DNA of 15,360 nucleotides from UBA4823 sp034436035 (GCA_034436035.1 DAOTVW010000241.1:1-15360), one strand, 5' to 3'; counted from the stretch's first letter, positions 6,352 through 14,282 are shown. A program made the numbers and translations. The notes: a model not told the origin generated them from the sequence alone.

Positions 6352-8316
6352 ATGACCACCGCATTAATCACCATCTTGAGAACGCTCAATCAGTTATTGA
6401 CAGCTGGCATTTCCATCACCGCTTTTTCCTTGCTGCTTTATGCTCTATCTTTTAATTTAAAAGATCGTGTCACGCGTTCTTTTGCGTTGATATTAACCTG
6501 TGTCATGGTAGTTTTTGTTGGGGATGCCATTAGTAGTGTTGCTGACACCAATGTCGCCCGCGAATTTTGGCTGCGTTTTGAATGGATTGGCGTTGCCCTT
6601 TTACCAGCCGCATATGTGCATTTTTCAGATGCAATCCTGACCACCACTGGCAGGCCCTCACGGGGCAGGCGCAGATTGGTTGTACGCTTGGGGTATTTCC
6701 TTTCGATTGCCTTTTTAGCAACGCTTCCCTTTGAATTACTCGTAGGTCCTTTAGTGCCGGGCGGAAAACCAGCCCCACACTTACAGCGCACTTCCTTGAC
6801 ATTAATTTTCACAGCTTACTACCTCGTCATGATCGTTTTTGCGCTGGTGAATATGATGCGCGCCTATCGCCGCACTGTGGCACGGGCAAGCCGGCGCCGC
6901 ATGGGCTATCTGGTATTGGGTTCTTTAGCACCGGCATTGGGCTCTTATCCATACCTGTTATTTGGTTCTGGATTTGCCTTGCGGCATACCCTCATCTTCT
7001 GGTTAGCGGCAGTTTTCAGCAATGTTGCGGTATCTTTTTTACTGATATTAATGGCTTATGCAGTGGCATTCTTTGGTGTACCCTGGCCCGATCGAGTGGT
7101 CAAGCGGCGCCTTGCAAAATGGCTCATGCGTGGACCAGTAACTGCCTCAACCGTATTAGCCGTAACAACCATTGTACGGCGTATCGGTGAACGATTTGGA
7201 CTACCATATAACGCCGCCGTTCCAATCTTGATGGTTATCACCATGCTCCTGATGGAACACTTCATCACCCTCATTGCGCCTCTTTGGGAACGCTGGTTAT
7301 TTCATGGCAATGACCAAGAAGACTTAGAGCTATTGCAAAAACTAGAAGAAAGATTGCTCACGGCTGGCGATTTGCGCCAATTTTTAGAAGCCATCTTAGC
7401 CGCCGTTTGTGATCGCATTCAGTCCAAGCACGGTTTCATTGCTACGCTTGCGCCAACTGGCTTGGAGACATTGGTTACCGTAGGTAATCTGGATTGGCTA
7501 GAAAAGGAGGATTTATCGCAAAAAATATTAGAGCAAGTTTCACAATCCGGTCACAAGAATTTCTTCTCATGGGGTGAGTTATGGCTGTTGCCTCTCTTCA
7601 CCCAACGCAATCAAGGCGAGGACTTATTGGGCATCATGTGCATTCAGCGGCAGCCCCAACAAACCATCGACGCTGAGCAAGCTGAGGCACTCGACATCCT
7701 CGCCCAGCGGGCAGCATTAGCTTTAGAAGACCGCATGATCCAAAGCCAAGTTTTCTCTTCTTTAGAGGAATTAACCCCCGATATGGAATTTATTCAGCAA
7801 TTGCGGGCGGTTTCCCGTTACAATGGCGGGACAGCATTGATCAAGGCGGAAGTGCCCGAGATTGCTGGCGCCCCCAGTGAAAGCCTTGCCCGCTGGGTGA
7901 AAGAAGCCCTCACTCATTATTGGGGTGGGCCAAAATTATCCCAAAATCCACTCACCCGGCTGCATATCGTGCAACAGGCGGTGCAGGATCATGAGGGAAA
8001 TACGACCAATGCTTTGCGGGCAATTTTACGCCAGGCAATCGACCAAATTAAACCAGAGGGAGAAAGACGCTTCACTGGCGAATGGATATTGTATAATATA
8101 CTTGAATTAAAATTTATGGAGGGCAAAAGCGTTCGTGAAGTTGCAAAACGGTTGGCTTTATCTGAAGCGGATTTATACCGTAAGCAGCGCGTTGCGATTG
8201 AAGAAGTAGCACGCACGATCATAGAGATGGAAAAACAAGCAACCGAAAAGGAATTATCGGAACAATCCAATCTTAATATTGAAAAGCGAGGTGGTCTTAA
8301 TGGTGACCAATCATGA
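6352..8316 (+). CDS. Multi-TM sensor-like protein with GAF domain and C-terminal helix-turn-helix
   Basis: This 654-residue protein has an N-terminal membrane region with seven clear hydrophobic segments (about 11-33, 43-62, 75-96, 111-132, 147-168, 184-206, 212-242), plus two weaker ones near 262-276 and 288-311. This resembles the 7TM sensor modules of histidine kinases. A GAF-like domain spans about 325-462, ending in the helix AEQAEALDILAQRAALALEDR. A linker domain follows (480-575), then an HTH-like segment at 576-625 (GKSVREVAKRLALSEADLYRKQRVAIEEVA). No H-box, ATP-binding N/G boxes or GGDEF/EAL motifs are present, so it is not a complete kinase or cyclase. I infer a membrane-tethered transcription regulator or a partner-binding sensor. 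The ATG has only a weak AGGA about 15 bases upstream, and an in-frame TAG excludes a long upstream extension. Its end overlaps the S1-domain gene by 17 bases. Confidence 0.8.
   Translation: MTTALITILRTLNQLLTAGISITAFSLLLYALSFNLKDRVTRSFALILTCVMVVFVGDAISSVADTNVAREFWLRFEWIGVALLPAAYVHFSDAILTTTGRPSRGRRRLVVRLGYFLSIAFLATLPFELLVGPLVPGGKPAPHLQRTSLTLIFTAYYLVMIVFALVNMMRAYRRTVARASRRRMGYLVLGSLAPALGSYPYLLFGSGFALRHTLIFWLAAVFSNVAVSFLLILMAYAVAFFGVPWPDRVVKRRLAKWLMRGPVTASTVLAVTTIVRRIGERFGLPYNAAVPILMVITMLLMEHFITLIAPLWERWLFHGNDQEDLELLQKLEERLLTAGDLRQFLEAILAAVCDRIQSKHGFIATLAPTGLETLVTVGNLDWLEKEDLSQKILEQVSQSGHKNFFSWGELWLLPLFTQRNQGEDLLGIMCIQRQPQQTIDAEQAEALDILAQRAALALEDRMIQSQVFSSLEELTPDMEFIQQLRAVSRYNGGTALIKAEVPEIAGAPSESLARWVKEALTHYWGGPKLSQNPLTRLHIVQQAVQDHEGNTTNALRAILRQAIDQIKPEGERRFTGEWILYNILELKFMEGKSVREVAKRLALSEADLYRKQRVAIEEVARTIIEMEKQATEKELSEQSNLNIEKRGGLNGDQS
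8288..8294 (+). promoter_or_regulatory. Ribosome-binding site that fixes the start of the S1-domain gene
   Basis: GAGGTGG lies five bases before ATG 8300, inside the end of the preceding gene. It favours this ATG over a TTG at 8279 in the same frame, which has no good site. Confidence 0.7.
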
Positions 8317-9274
8317 ATCAACTCTATCCCACAGTGAACCACCACCAATTGATGAAGCGTGGTGGCAGGCAATTTTATCCGAAGACATCCGACCGGCAGA
8401 AAAAGCAATCGATCCTTATTTAGTCGAGGATGAGCCAAATCCATCCAATCAAAATCGCACATCTTTTCAAGATGGTGTAGATTGGAATTATGCCCGTGCT
8501 TTATTCGAGGAAGATAAAGTTATCGAACTCAATGTCAATGGTTACAATAAGGGTGGGTTATTAGTGAGCGGTAAACGGCTGCAAGGCTTTGTCCCCATTT
8601 CCCACTTAGTGGATCTGCCAAACAATTTAACAACAGAGGAACAAGAACAGTGTCTGGCAGCTTACCAGGGGCACAACCTTAAGCTGAAAGTGATCGAGTG
8701 TGACCGCCATCGCGGGCGAGTTGTGTTCTCTGAACGGGCAGCCCAAGCAGAATGCGGGAAGAGGAACGCCCTTTTTAATCAACTAAAGCCAGGCGAATGT
8801 GTCCAGGGAATCGTCACAAACGTGACTGAGTTTGGGGTGTTCGTGGATTTAGGCGGCGTCGAGGGATTAATCCACGTTTCAGAGCTTTCCTGGGGAAGGG
8901 TGCGCCATCCCAGCGACGTCGTTCAAGTGGGTGAAAAAGTGTCCGTTTATGTAATCAGTGTCGATCCAAACCGCTCCCGGATTGCTTTAAGCCTAAAACG
9001 ATTGTGCCAAAACCCATGGGAGACCGCAGAAGAACGTTATTATGCAGGGCAAATAACTGAAGCTGTGATCACCAGTGTTGTTCCCTTTGGCGCATTTGCA
9101 CGCCTGGAAGAGGGACTGGATGGATTAATTCATATAACCGAGTTTGGCGCCTTGAAAGAAGAAGAGGCACAGACGCACAAATTGGTAGAAGGACAACGTG
9201 TCCAAGTGCGTATCCTGCATATCAACGCTGCCAAACAGCGGATGGGACTGAGCCTGCATTTGACCGAAGAATAA
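8300..9274 (+). CDS. RNA-binding protein with three S1 domains (ribosomal protein S1-like)
   Basis: The 324-residue protein has an acidic N-terminal stretch (1-70) and then three S1 (OB-fold) domains. The first, at about 72-146 (VIELNVNGYNKGGLLVSGKRLQGFVPISHL), is divergent. The second, at 164-235 (GECVQGIVTNVTEFGVFVDLGGVEGLIHVSELSW), and the third, at 249-321 (AVITSVVPFGAFARLEEGLDGLIHITEF), are canonical. It should bind single-stranded RNA and could act on the ribosome as S1 or as a separate RNA regulator. E. coli S1 has six domains, while shorter three- or four-domain forms are usual in other phyla, so rpsA is possible but not certain. The 17-base overlap with the membrane regulator implies translational coupling. 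ComEA follows after seven bases. Confidence 0.9.
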   Translation: MVTNHESTLSHSEPPPIDEAWWQAILSEDIRPAEKAIDPYLVEDEPNPSNQNRTSFQDGVDWNYARALFEEDKVIELNVNGYNKGGLLVSGKRLQGFVPISHLVDLPNNLTTEEQEQCLAAYQGHNLKLKVIECDRHRGRVVFSERAAQAECGKRNALFNQLKPGECVQGIVTNVTEFGVFVDLGGVEGLIHVSELSWGRVRHPSDVVQVGEKVSVYVISVDPNRSRIALSLKRLCQNPWETAEERYYAGQITEAVITSVVPFGAFARLEEGLDGLIHITEFGALKEEEAQTHKLVEGQRVQVRILHINAAKQRMGLSLHLTEE

Positions 9275-9281
9275 AAGCGGA

Positions 9282-9842
9282 ATGAAACCCTGGTGGAGCA
9301 TCCCCCTCGGAATTCTGATAGGGTTAATCCTTTCGGGATTCCTCATTTATTCAACTAGCCCGCCACGCGGGAAGGCAATTGAGCTCCATTCTCCACCAAC
9401 CGCAGCAGGGGTAACCGTACACGTTTCTGGGGCAGTAAATCATTCTGGTATTTATACGCTCCCCATCGGCAGCCGCGTAAACGATGCGATTCAATTGGCT
9501 GGTGGTGCAAAAGCAGATGCCTATTTGGACAATTTAAATTTGGCAGCTGCGGTAAAGGATGGACAACACATCTTTGTACCCTGGTCTTACACCACACCCA
9601 CCGCCACAAAATCCCCTAATATAACCCCCACTGCCACCAAAAGCCCCTTTATCAACATCAATACCGCCAGCCAAGCTGAATTAGAATCGCTGCCGGGTAT
9701 TGGCGCGGTCCTCTCGCAACGAATTATTGCTTATCGCATCCGCTATGGACCATTCAAGACATTGCAGGATTTATTGAAAGTCTATGGTATTAAACCCGCT
9801 ACATTGCAGTTAATCGAGCCATATGTGGTTGTGGAACCATGA
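9282..9842 (+). CDS. comEA: ComEA-like DNA-uptake protein
   Basis: ComEA is the membrane-anchored double-strand DNA receptor of natural transformation. The 186-residue protein has one N-terminal membrane segment (about 6-23) and an SLBB domain at about 44-100 (VTVHVSGAVNHSGIYTLPIGSRVNDAIQLAGGA). A Thr/Pro linker with a doubled PTATKSP unit spans 104-123. A double helix-hairpin-helix DNA-binding domain follows at 123-183 (ININTASQAELESLPGIGAVLSQRIIAYR...FKTLQDLLKVYGI). The order and length match ComEA of Gram-positive and Chloroflexota bacteria. The start is ATG 9282, seven bases after the S1-gene stop; GCGGA abuts the ATG, so the ribosome site is weak and coupling is likely. No comEC or type IV pilus gene is visible here. 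A stem-loop follows at 9862-9908. Confidence 0.9.
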   Translation: MKPWWSIPLGILIGLILSGFLIYSTSPPRGKAIELHSPPTAAGVTVHVSGAVNHSGIYTLPIGSRVNDAIQLAGGAKADAYLDNLNLAAAVKDGQHIFVPWSYTTPTATKSPNITPTATKSPFININTASQAELESLPGIGAVLSQRIIAYRIRYGPFKTLQDLLKVYGIKPATLQLIEPYVVVEP

Positions 9843-9861
9843 ACAACAATGTAAGATTGCA

Positions 9862-9908
9862 CAAAGAGTATGGTTAGCCAGGAATGTGGGGTTTAGCCAT
9901 AATCTTTG
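9862..9908 (+). terminator. Imperfect stem-loop after comEA, possible operon terminator
   Basis: CAAAGA (9862-9867) pairs with TCTTTG (9903-9908), and TATGG (9869-9873) with CCATA (9897-9901), separated by a single G/A mismatch. The hairpin is followed directly by TTTCT. The loop is large and GC content modest, so its strength is uncertain. Confidence 0.38.
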
Positions 9909-10056
9909 TTTCTGATAACAATTGATGAGTTATTTGTAGCGATACAATCAAAGATTACGACTACTGGATGTTTATGCAGATACCATCATGAATTCAGTAG
10001 TAGGTCGAGCAGGTATTTTGGTATATTGAAAAATATTCTATTATTCTTTTCTCATT

Positions 10057-10064
10057 GGAGGTGA
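10057..10064 (+). promoter_or_regulatory. Strong Shine-Dalgarno site of the aldo/keto reductase gene
   Basis: GGAGGTGA, a full anti-SD match, lies four bases before ATG 10069. It predicts high translation for this stand-alone gene. Further upstream an inverted repeat ACTACTG (9960-9966) / CAGTAGT (9995-10001) is present. No convincing -35/-10 pair is seen. Confidence 0.7.
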
Positions 10065-10068
10065 GATT

Positions 10069-11040
10069 ATGCTCTATCGACGATTTGGACGCACAGGTTG
10101 GATGGTGAGCGAAATCGGTTATGGGATGTGGGGGTTGGCAGGTTGGAGTGGTTCCGACGATGATGAAACACGCCGCTCGTTGCAACGAGCGGTTGAACTA
10201 GGCTGTAATTTCTTCGACACAGCTTATGCCTATGGCGAAGGGCATAGTGAACAACTGTTAGGGGAATTGGTGCAAAAAAATAGCAATATTAAACTGTATA
10301 CTGCCACGAAAGTCCCACCCAAAAACCGCGTTTGGCCCAGCCGCCGTGAGTTCACCCTTGATGATTGTTTCCCACCAGAGTATGTACTGGAGTATGTCGA
10401 GAAGAGCCTCCAAAATCTCAGGCTCGATGCCGTTGATTTAATCCAGTTTCACACTTGGGAAGACCATTGGCTGGAAGAGACTCGGTTTCCTGCCATGTTG
10501 GAGAAATTGCGCAGCCTGGGGAAAGTCAAAGCGATTGGCATCAGCATAAACCGTTGGGAGCCATGGAACGGGGTTAAAGCGGTTCGCAGTGGCTTGGTGG
10601 ACGCAGTTCAGGTCATTTATAACATCTTCGACCAAAACCCTGAGGATGAATTATTCCCTGCCTGCCAGGAAATGGACGTGGCAGTCATCGCCCGCGTACC
10701 TTTCGATGAAGGTTCGTTAACTGGTACTCTAACCCCCCAATCGAGCTGGCCCGCCGATGATTGGCGTAGCACCTATTTTGTCCCAGAAAATTTACATGCT
10801 ACATTGGAACGGGTTGAAAAACTGAAACCTCTCGTCCCTTCCGGGATGACTTTAGCAGAGATGGCTTTGCGCTTTATCTTAAGCAATCCTGCTGTTAGCA
10901 CGGTTATCCCGGGAATGCGCAAGGTAAAACACGTCGAAAGCAACATCGCTTGTAGTGACGGTAAAAGCTTGCCAGCAGAATTATTACAAGAACTCCGTCA
11001 TCATCGCTGGGTGCGCCAGCCCACCTCATGGTCACAATAA
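10069..11040 (+). CDS. Aldo/keto reductase
   Basis: The enzyme reduces aldehydes or ketones with NADPH in a TIM-barrel fold. The N-terminus YRRFGRTGWMVSEIGYGMWG is typical. The catalytic tetrad is complete: Asp50 and Tyr55 in FFDTAYAYGEGHSE, Lys81 in TATKVPP, and His128 in LIQFHTWED. Later motifs are KAIGISINRWE, and LRFILSNPAVSTVIPGMRKVKHVESNI, the last being the cofactor-binding end of the barrel. Length is 323 residues, usual for the AKR superfamily; the YDR541-independent, bacterial 'general stress' style of N-terminus does not pin down a substrate. It stands alone, 226 bases after comEA, with its own strong ribosome site and a hairpin 57 bases after the stop, so it is probably transcribed by itself. 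Confidence 0.92.
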   Translation: MLYRRFGRTGWMVSEIGYGMWGLAGWSGSDDDETRRSLQRAVELGCNFFDTAYAYGEGHSEQLLGELVQKNSNIKLYTATKVPPKNRVWPSRREFTLDDCFPPEYVLEYVEKSLQNLRLDAVDLIQFHTWEDHWLEETRFPAMLEKLRSLGKVKAIGISINRWEPWNGVKAVRSGLVDAVQVIYNIFDQNPEDELFPACQEMDVAVIARVPFDEGSLTGTLTPQSSWPADDWRSTYFVPENLHATLERVEKLKPLVPSGMTLAEMALRFILSNPAVSTVIPGMRKVKHVESNIACSDGKSLPAELLQELRHHRWVRQPTSWSQ

Positions 11041-11096
11041 ATAAAGGGAAAAACCGCTCATAACACAAAATTGTTCAATGTCATTTCCTCTTCGAA

Positions 11097-11114
11097 TGCC
11101 GCCTTCCGGCGGTA
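11097..11114. terminator. GC-rich hairpin between convergent genes
   Basis: TGCCGCC and GGCGGTA pair across the loop TTCC (one G-T wobble as RNA). It lies 57 bases after the reductase stop. No T-run follows on the plus strand, so termination there would be weak. Confidence 0.4.
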
Positions 11115-11175
11115 TAGTCGAATCTCGCCATGACAGTTGCCGGACAAGAAACGGTTGCGTAAGCCTGCCCGCTAT

Positions 11176-11218
11176 GAGTCATTGCAAGGGAGCATCCTTT
11201 GCAACCGAAGCAATCTCC
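11176..11218 (-). repeat. Copy of a dispersed intergenic repeat ('GAGATTGCTTCGG...GCAATGAC' type)
   Basis: Read on the minus strand the segment begins GGAGATTGCTTCGGTTGCAA and ends CCCTTGCAATGACTC. From memory this matches a repeat type that is common between genes in Chloroflexota and some other phyla, usually with CGC where TGC stands here. The inner part folds as TTGCAAGGG (11182-11190) with CCTTTGCAA (11196-11204). It is not a gene. The number of copies in this genome cannot be judged from one window. Confidence 0.55.
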
Positions 11219-11236
11219 ACACCAACAAGTCGCGTA

Positions 11237-11256
11237 TTGCAAAATGTATTTTGCAA
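11237..11256. repeat. Perfect palindrome near the end of the anti-sigma-like gene
   Basis: TTGCAAAAT and ATTTTGCAA are exact reverse complements with GT between. It begins 37 bp beyond the stop of the minus-strand gene and shares the TTGCAA hexamer with the neighbouring repeat copy. It could be a 3' hairpin for the minus-strand transcript or an edge of the repeat. Confidence 0.4.
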
Positions 11257-11292
11257 CCCACCCGCTGAAAAATATTCCAAGTTACATTAACC

Positions 11293-13710
11293 TTATTTCA
11301 AATATTGTTCCGTGAGGGCTTGAACCATTATTTCAAAGGTTTCTCCATTTTCATAATGACCACTAAAACGCCATACCGGCTGGATATAAAACGGAGGATT
11401 TTCCGTTTGGGATTGGATAAAATACAAATCTTCGGTATAGTACACCAATTCAATGTTTTCAACGGTCGCAACATTACTACCTTCCAAAACGCCAGCTTCA
11501 GGAATGACCGGGATTTCAAAGGGGTTGTCGCCTTGCGGGACTTGACTAGAGGACGCCCCGCTTTTAGCACTGTTAACCCTGGCACTCACTTCCCTAATGA
11601 CCGCATATCCACCAAAGTCACTATCGGGGTAAACAAAACCGCTAATCGTAATCTCATCCCCAGGGGCTCCCATTAGATTATCTGGATCAAAGTCAATGGA
11701 AGATTTAAGCACGAATTGATTTCCTGCCTGGTCAGTGAAAAGGATGACCTGTTTGCCTGCTACGGTGGCAGATTGTTCTGTGCCAACCCAAGTTTGCGGT
11801 TGGAGGCCCGGATAGGTCAGCTCATAGCGTTCAACATTGAAACGATAAGGTTGTTGGGTATTGTCTTCTATCGTTCCCCAGATGCGAATGGGAAACTGAT
11901 TATACGCCTCCAAACCCTGCAGGTTGCCGCTTAATTGAAGGCTTAAACCATCGGGAAATTTTGGGTTGGGTTCCATCCACCAAAAAGCCTCACGGACTTG
12001 TTTCCCATCCGCGTATTGGCGAATGTCCATGGAAAGGATACCACTTTCACCCTCAAGGCGGGTACCCAATTGCGGCGTCGGTGCTAAATCAGGTAATGGG
12101 GTGGAAGTGGGCAGTCCGCTGCGGTCACCGCTCAGGTTCAACTCACGGAATGGTGTTGAACTGCCGCCGCCACCACCTCCGCCGGCAGAGTTGTAGCCGC
12201 TATTGATCCAATACCAATCCAAAATTAACTTTTGTTCGTCCTGTAAGATGCCGCTTGCATCTGCTTGGTTGCCGACAGGTAAATTCATCGGAGGATTTAG
12301 CAAAAGCGCTTTCTGGTTATCATTGACGATATAGACTTGTTCCCCTTCCCGCTTGATTTCTCCGCTTATGCTATACCATTCTTTGTCAGATTCGACGGCG
12401 CTTTGAACTTCAAGTACTTGCAACCCATCCTCATTCTGATGGATCATTCCTAATACCTTTACGACTTTACCGCTTTTCGCTAGCTTTTCCAAATTTTGCT
12501 GGTTGCCCTGCACCGTAAGGTTATTGAGAGTGAACAACGGAGAGACGCCCTCTTCAGCTGGTTGTAACATCTCCAGATTTCCATAAATCTCAATGGGAGT
12601 ATCATTGGGATAGGTACGCTGCCAGGATTGTGGATTGCCGGAAAAAATCGGGCTATTTCCGCTATATTCCTCTATTCCCTGGTCAGGATATTCGGAGAGG
12701 ATTTTTTGCCAGGCTTCCTCAGCGCTAATGATGGGATAATCGCCCACCTTTTCTATTTCCAAACGGTTATATTCAACGGTTTTGACCTGGTTATCAGAAT
12801 CGACCTCCACATACACAGCAGGCGCTTCTAGATCCGGATATCGTACAGGACGATTGTCCAGCATCCAAACCAGTTTGACGGTACCTGGATAGCGATTTAC
12901 CGCTGCTTCGAAACGATAAGGGAGGTTAAGCAAATTGTGATTCTGCAGAAATTCCAGCGCCACCTGGCGGGCGGTTCCAGCGTCGGGTGGCTGCCCCTGG
13001 CGGGATAGTTGTTGCGCATAATTGGCAATATAGAAAAAGCGCCGGTTGCTGCTGAAAAAGACCCTCCGCATGCCATCGCTGACAAACAATGTCTCCTGTC
13101 CTGACTCGCTTTGGAGTGGGCGATAAACATGTCCATTGACACCCAATTGAGCGGCAATCTGACGGGCTGTTTCTACCGTGATTGGTTGTTCCACCATTTG
13201 CCGATAAAGGCTCACCGAGGTCGGTGCTTGCGGGAACTCTGCTTGCAAGATTAACTGCTGGTTGGGAAATAGAGGACTACGCACCGCGTTTGGCGCCAAG
13301 GTCGGTTGGAGCGGCTCTACTAGCGGAGTGGGGGTACTGGTTGGTATTTCTGTTGCGGTGGCTTGAACATTACTAGCCGGTTGGGCAGTTGTTTTAGGCA
13401 ACAAATGTCGAATCGACCAGTTCAACCCCCCAATAAATAACAATAATAATGCAACATAAGCAAGATCGCGCAATAGGGTCGAAAGAAAACTACGCCAATT
13501 AAATCGGTTAGCGGTTTTGTATTTTTCTTTTAATTGTTCCTCTAAACGATTACTAAACTGCCGGTCCGGAATCCAACTTGAAACGGATTGGCGAATAGAT
13601 TGGGCTAAGTTGGCTTCTTCAAGCGGTAAATCGGGTAAATTGTCTTTTGGTACACCCTGTAAGTACGCATCAAGCGCATCGGCTTGTCGTTCGATTTCAG
13701 AAGAGTCCAT
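11293..13710 (-). CDS. Single-pass membrane protein coupled to the sigma factor, probable anti-sigma/sensor
   Basis: The 805-residue protein has a cytoplasmic part (1-80), one membrane segment (about 83-100), a Thr/Pro linker (108-140) and a very large outer part. The outer part is beta-rich with several OB-like stretches, for example YSISGEIKREGEQVYIVND at 446-464 and IRIWGTIEDN at 608-617. It contains a run of seven glycines at 510-516, and segments such as PIISAEEAWQKI (326-337) and YIQPVWRFSGHYENG (775-789) that recall YycH/YycI or PepSY-like modules. No HxxxCxxC zinc anti-sigma motif is seen. Its ATG shares one base with the sigma stop (TAATG), and GGAGGT at 13717-13722 gives the start; a longer frame to 13848 would overlap the sigma gene. 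The sigma context makes an anti-sigma or regulated envelope sensor likely, but this is inference. Confidence 0.8.
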   Translation of the reverse strand: MDSSEIERQADALDAYLQGVPKDNLPDLPLEEANLAQSIRQSVSSWIPDRQFSNRLEEQLKEKYKTANRFNWRSFLSTLLRDLAYVALLLLFIGGLNWSIRHLLPKTTAQPASNVQATATEIPTSTPTPLVEPLQPTLAPNAVRSPLFPNQQLILQAEFPQAPTSVSLYRQMVEQPITVETARQIAAQLGVNGHVYRPLQSESGQETLFVSDGMRRVFFSSNRRFFYIANYAQQLSRQGQPPDAGTARQVALEFLQNHNLLNLPYRFEAAVNRYPGTVKLVWMLDNRPVRYPDLEAPAVYVEVDSDNQVKTVEYNRLEIEKVGDYPIISAEEAWQKILSEYPDQGIEEYSGNSPIFSGNPQSWQRTYPNDTPIEIYGNLEMLQPAEEGVSPLFTLNNLTVQGNQQNLEKLAKSGKVVKVLGMIHQNEDGLQVLEVQSAVESDKEWYSISGEIKREGEQVYIVNDNQKALLLNPPMNLPVGNQADASGILQDEQKLILDWYWINSGYNSAGGGGGGGSSTPFRELNLSGDRSGLPTSTPLPDLAPTPQLGTRLEGESGILSMDIRQYADGKQVREAFWWMEPNPKFPDGLSLQLSGNLQGLEAYNQFPIRIWGTIEDNTQQPYRFNVERYELTYPGLQPQTWVGTEQSATVAGKQVILFTDQAGNQFVLKSSIDFDPDNLMGAPGDEITISGFVYPDSDFGGYAVIREVSARVNSAKSGASSSQVPQGDNPFEIPVIPEAGVLEGSNVATVENIELVYYTEDLYFIQSQTENPPFYIQPVWRFSGHYENGETFEIMVQALTEQYLK

Positions 13711-14282
13711 TATTCTACCTCCAGTGAGTTGGATGACAATATGTTGCGCAAATCGCGCAACCCGCGCAACACCAGCATTTTCACCGCGGCTGGTGTTTTC
13801 CCCAGAACTTCGGCTGCCTCGCGGCTGGTCAAATCCGCAATAACACAAAGCGCTACCGCTTCAGCCCGATCAGGAGAGAGTTGAGATAACGCCTGGTATA
13901 AAGTTTGACGGGTGAGGCGACTCAACACAGCACTTTCTGGTAAGGGAGCAGGATCGGCGTATAACTCCGCTTCTGCCAAATCAACGGTGGGGCGCTGGGA
14001 ACGAAAGTGTAGCGCAGCCTGCCGGCGGGCAATGCCCATCAGCCAGGCCAGAAACGACCCTTGACCACGAAAACGGGCTAATCCCTCTAAAGCAGCGATG
14101 AAGGTTTGGGTTGTCAGATCTTGGGCGGTCGTCACTTCACCACAACGAGCGAGGTGATACCGATAAACTTGCGGCAGATAACGCTGGTAAAGCTCGGCGA
14201 AATCTTGCGCTTTTGGCAAACCAGATTGGAGGAAAAGTGTGTTATTTTCCTTCAGATTATTATCGGTCGAATTATGCTGCAA
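13710..14282 (-). CDS. ECF-type RNA polymerase sigma factor
   Basis: The 190-residue protein has sigma region 2 at about 27-96 (FAELYQRYLPQVYRYHL...AQDLTTQTFIAALEGLARFRGQGSFLAWLMGIARRQA) and region 4 at about 126-182 (LYQALSQLSPDRAEAVALCVIADLTSREAAEVLGKTPAAVKMLVLRGLRDL). There is no region 1 or 3, the ECF pattern. It would direct polymerase to a small regulon, often including its own promoter. Start is TTG at 14282; AGGAG at 14293-14297 lies ten bases upstream and no ATG is available nearby. Its stop overlaps the ATG of the large membrane protein by one base, the classic arrangement for a sigma/anti-sigma pair. The promoter must lie in 14283-14500, divergent from the tmRNA segment; no clear ECF-type motif was recognised. 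Confidence 0.92.
   Translation of the reverse strand: MQHNSTDNNLKENNTLFLQSGLPKAQDFAELYQRYLPQVYRYHLARCGEVTTAQDLTTQTFIAALEGLARFRGQGSFLAWLMGIARRQAALHFRSQRPTVDLAEAELYADPAPLPESAVLSRLTRQTLYQALSQLSPDRAEAVALCVIADLTSREAAEVLGKTPAAVKMLVLRGLRDLRNILSSNSLEVE

Noticed and set aside
6352..8316. Sensor histidine kinase call for the 7TM-GAF protein
   Set aside because: No phospho-accepting His box and no N/G1/G2 ATP-binding boxes are present after the GAF domain.
11078..11290. 70-codon plus-strand frame between the reductase and the anti-sigma-like gene
   Set aside because: It runs through the hairpin and repeat copy, has no ribosome site, and its product is Cys/Ser-rich without pattern.
13711..13848. Longer start for the 805-residue membrane protein
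   Set aside because: The extra 46 residues overlap the sigma gene, read as an Arg/Gly-rich shadow, and lack a ribosome site, while ATG 13710 has GGAGGT six bases upstream.
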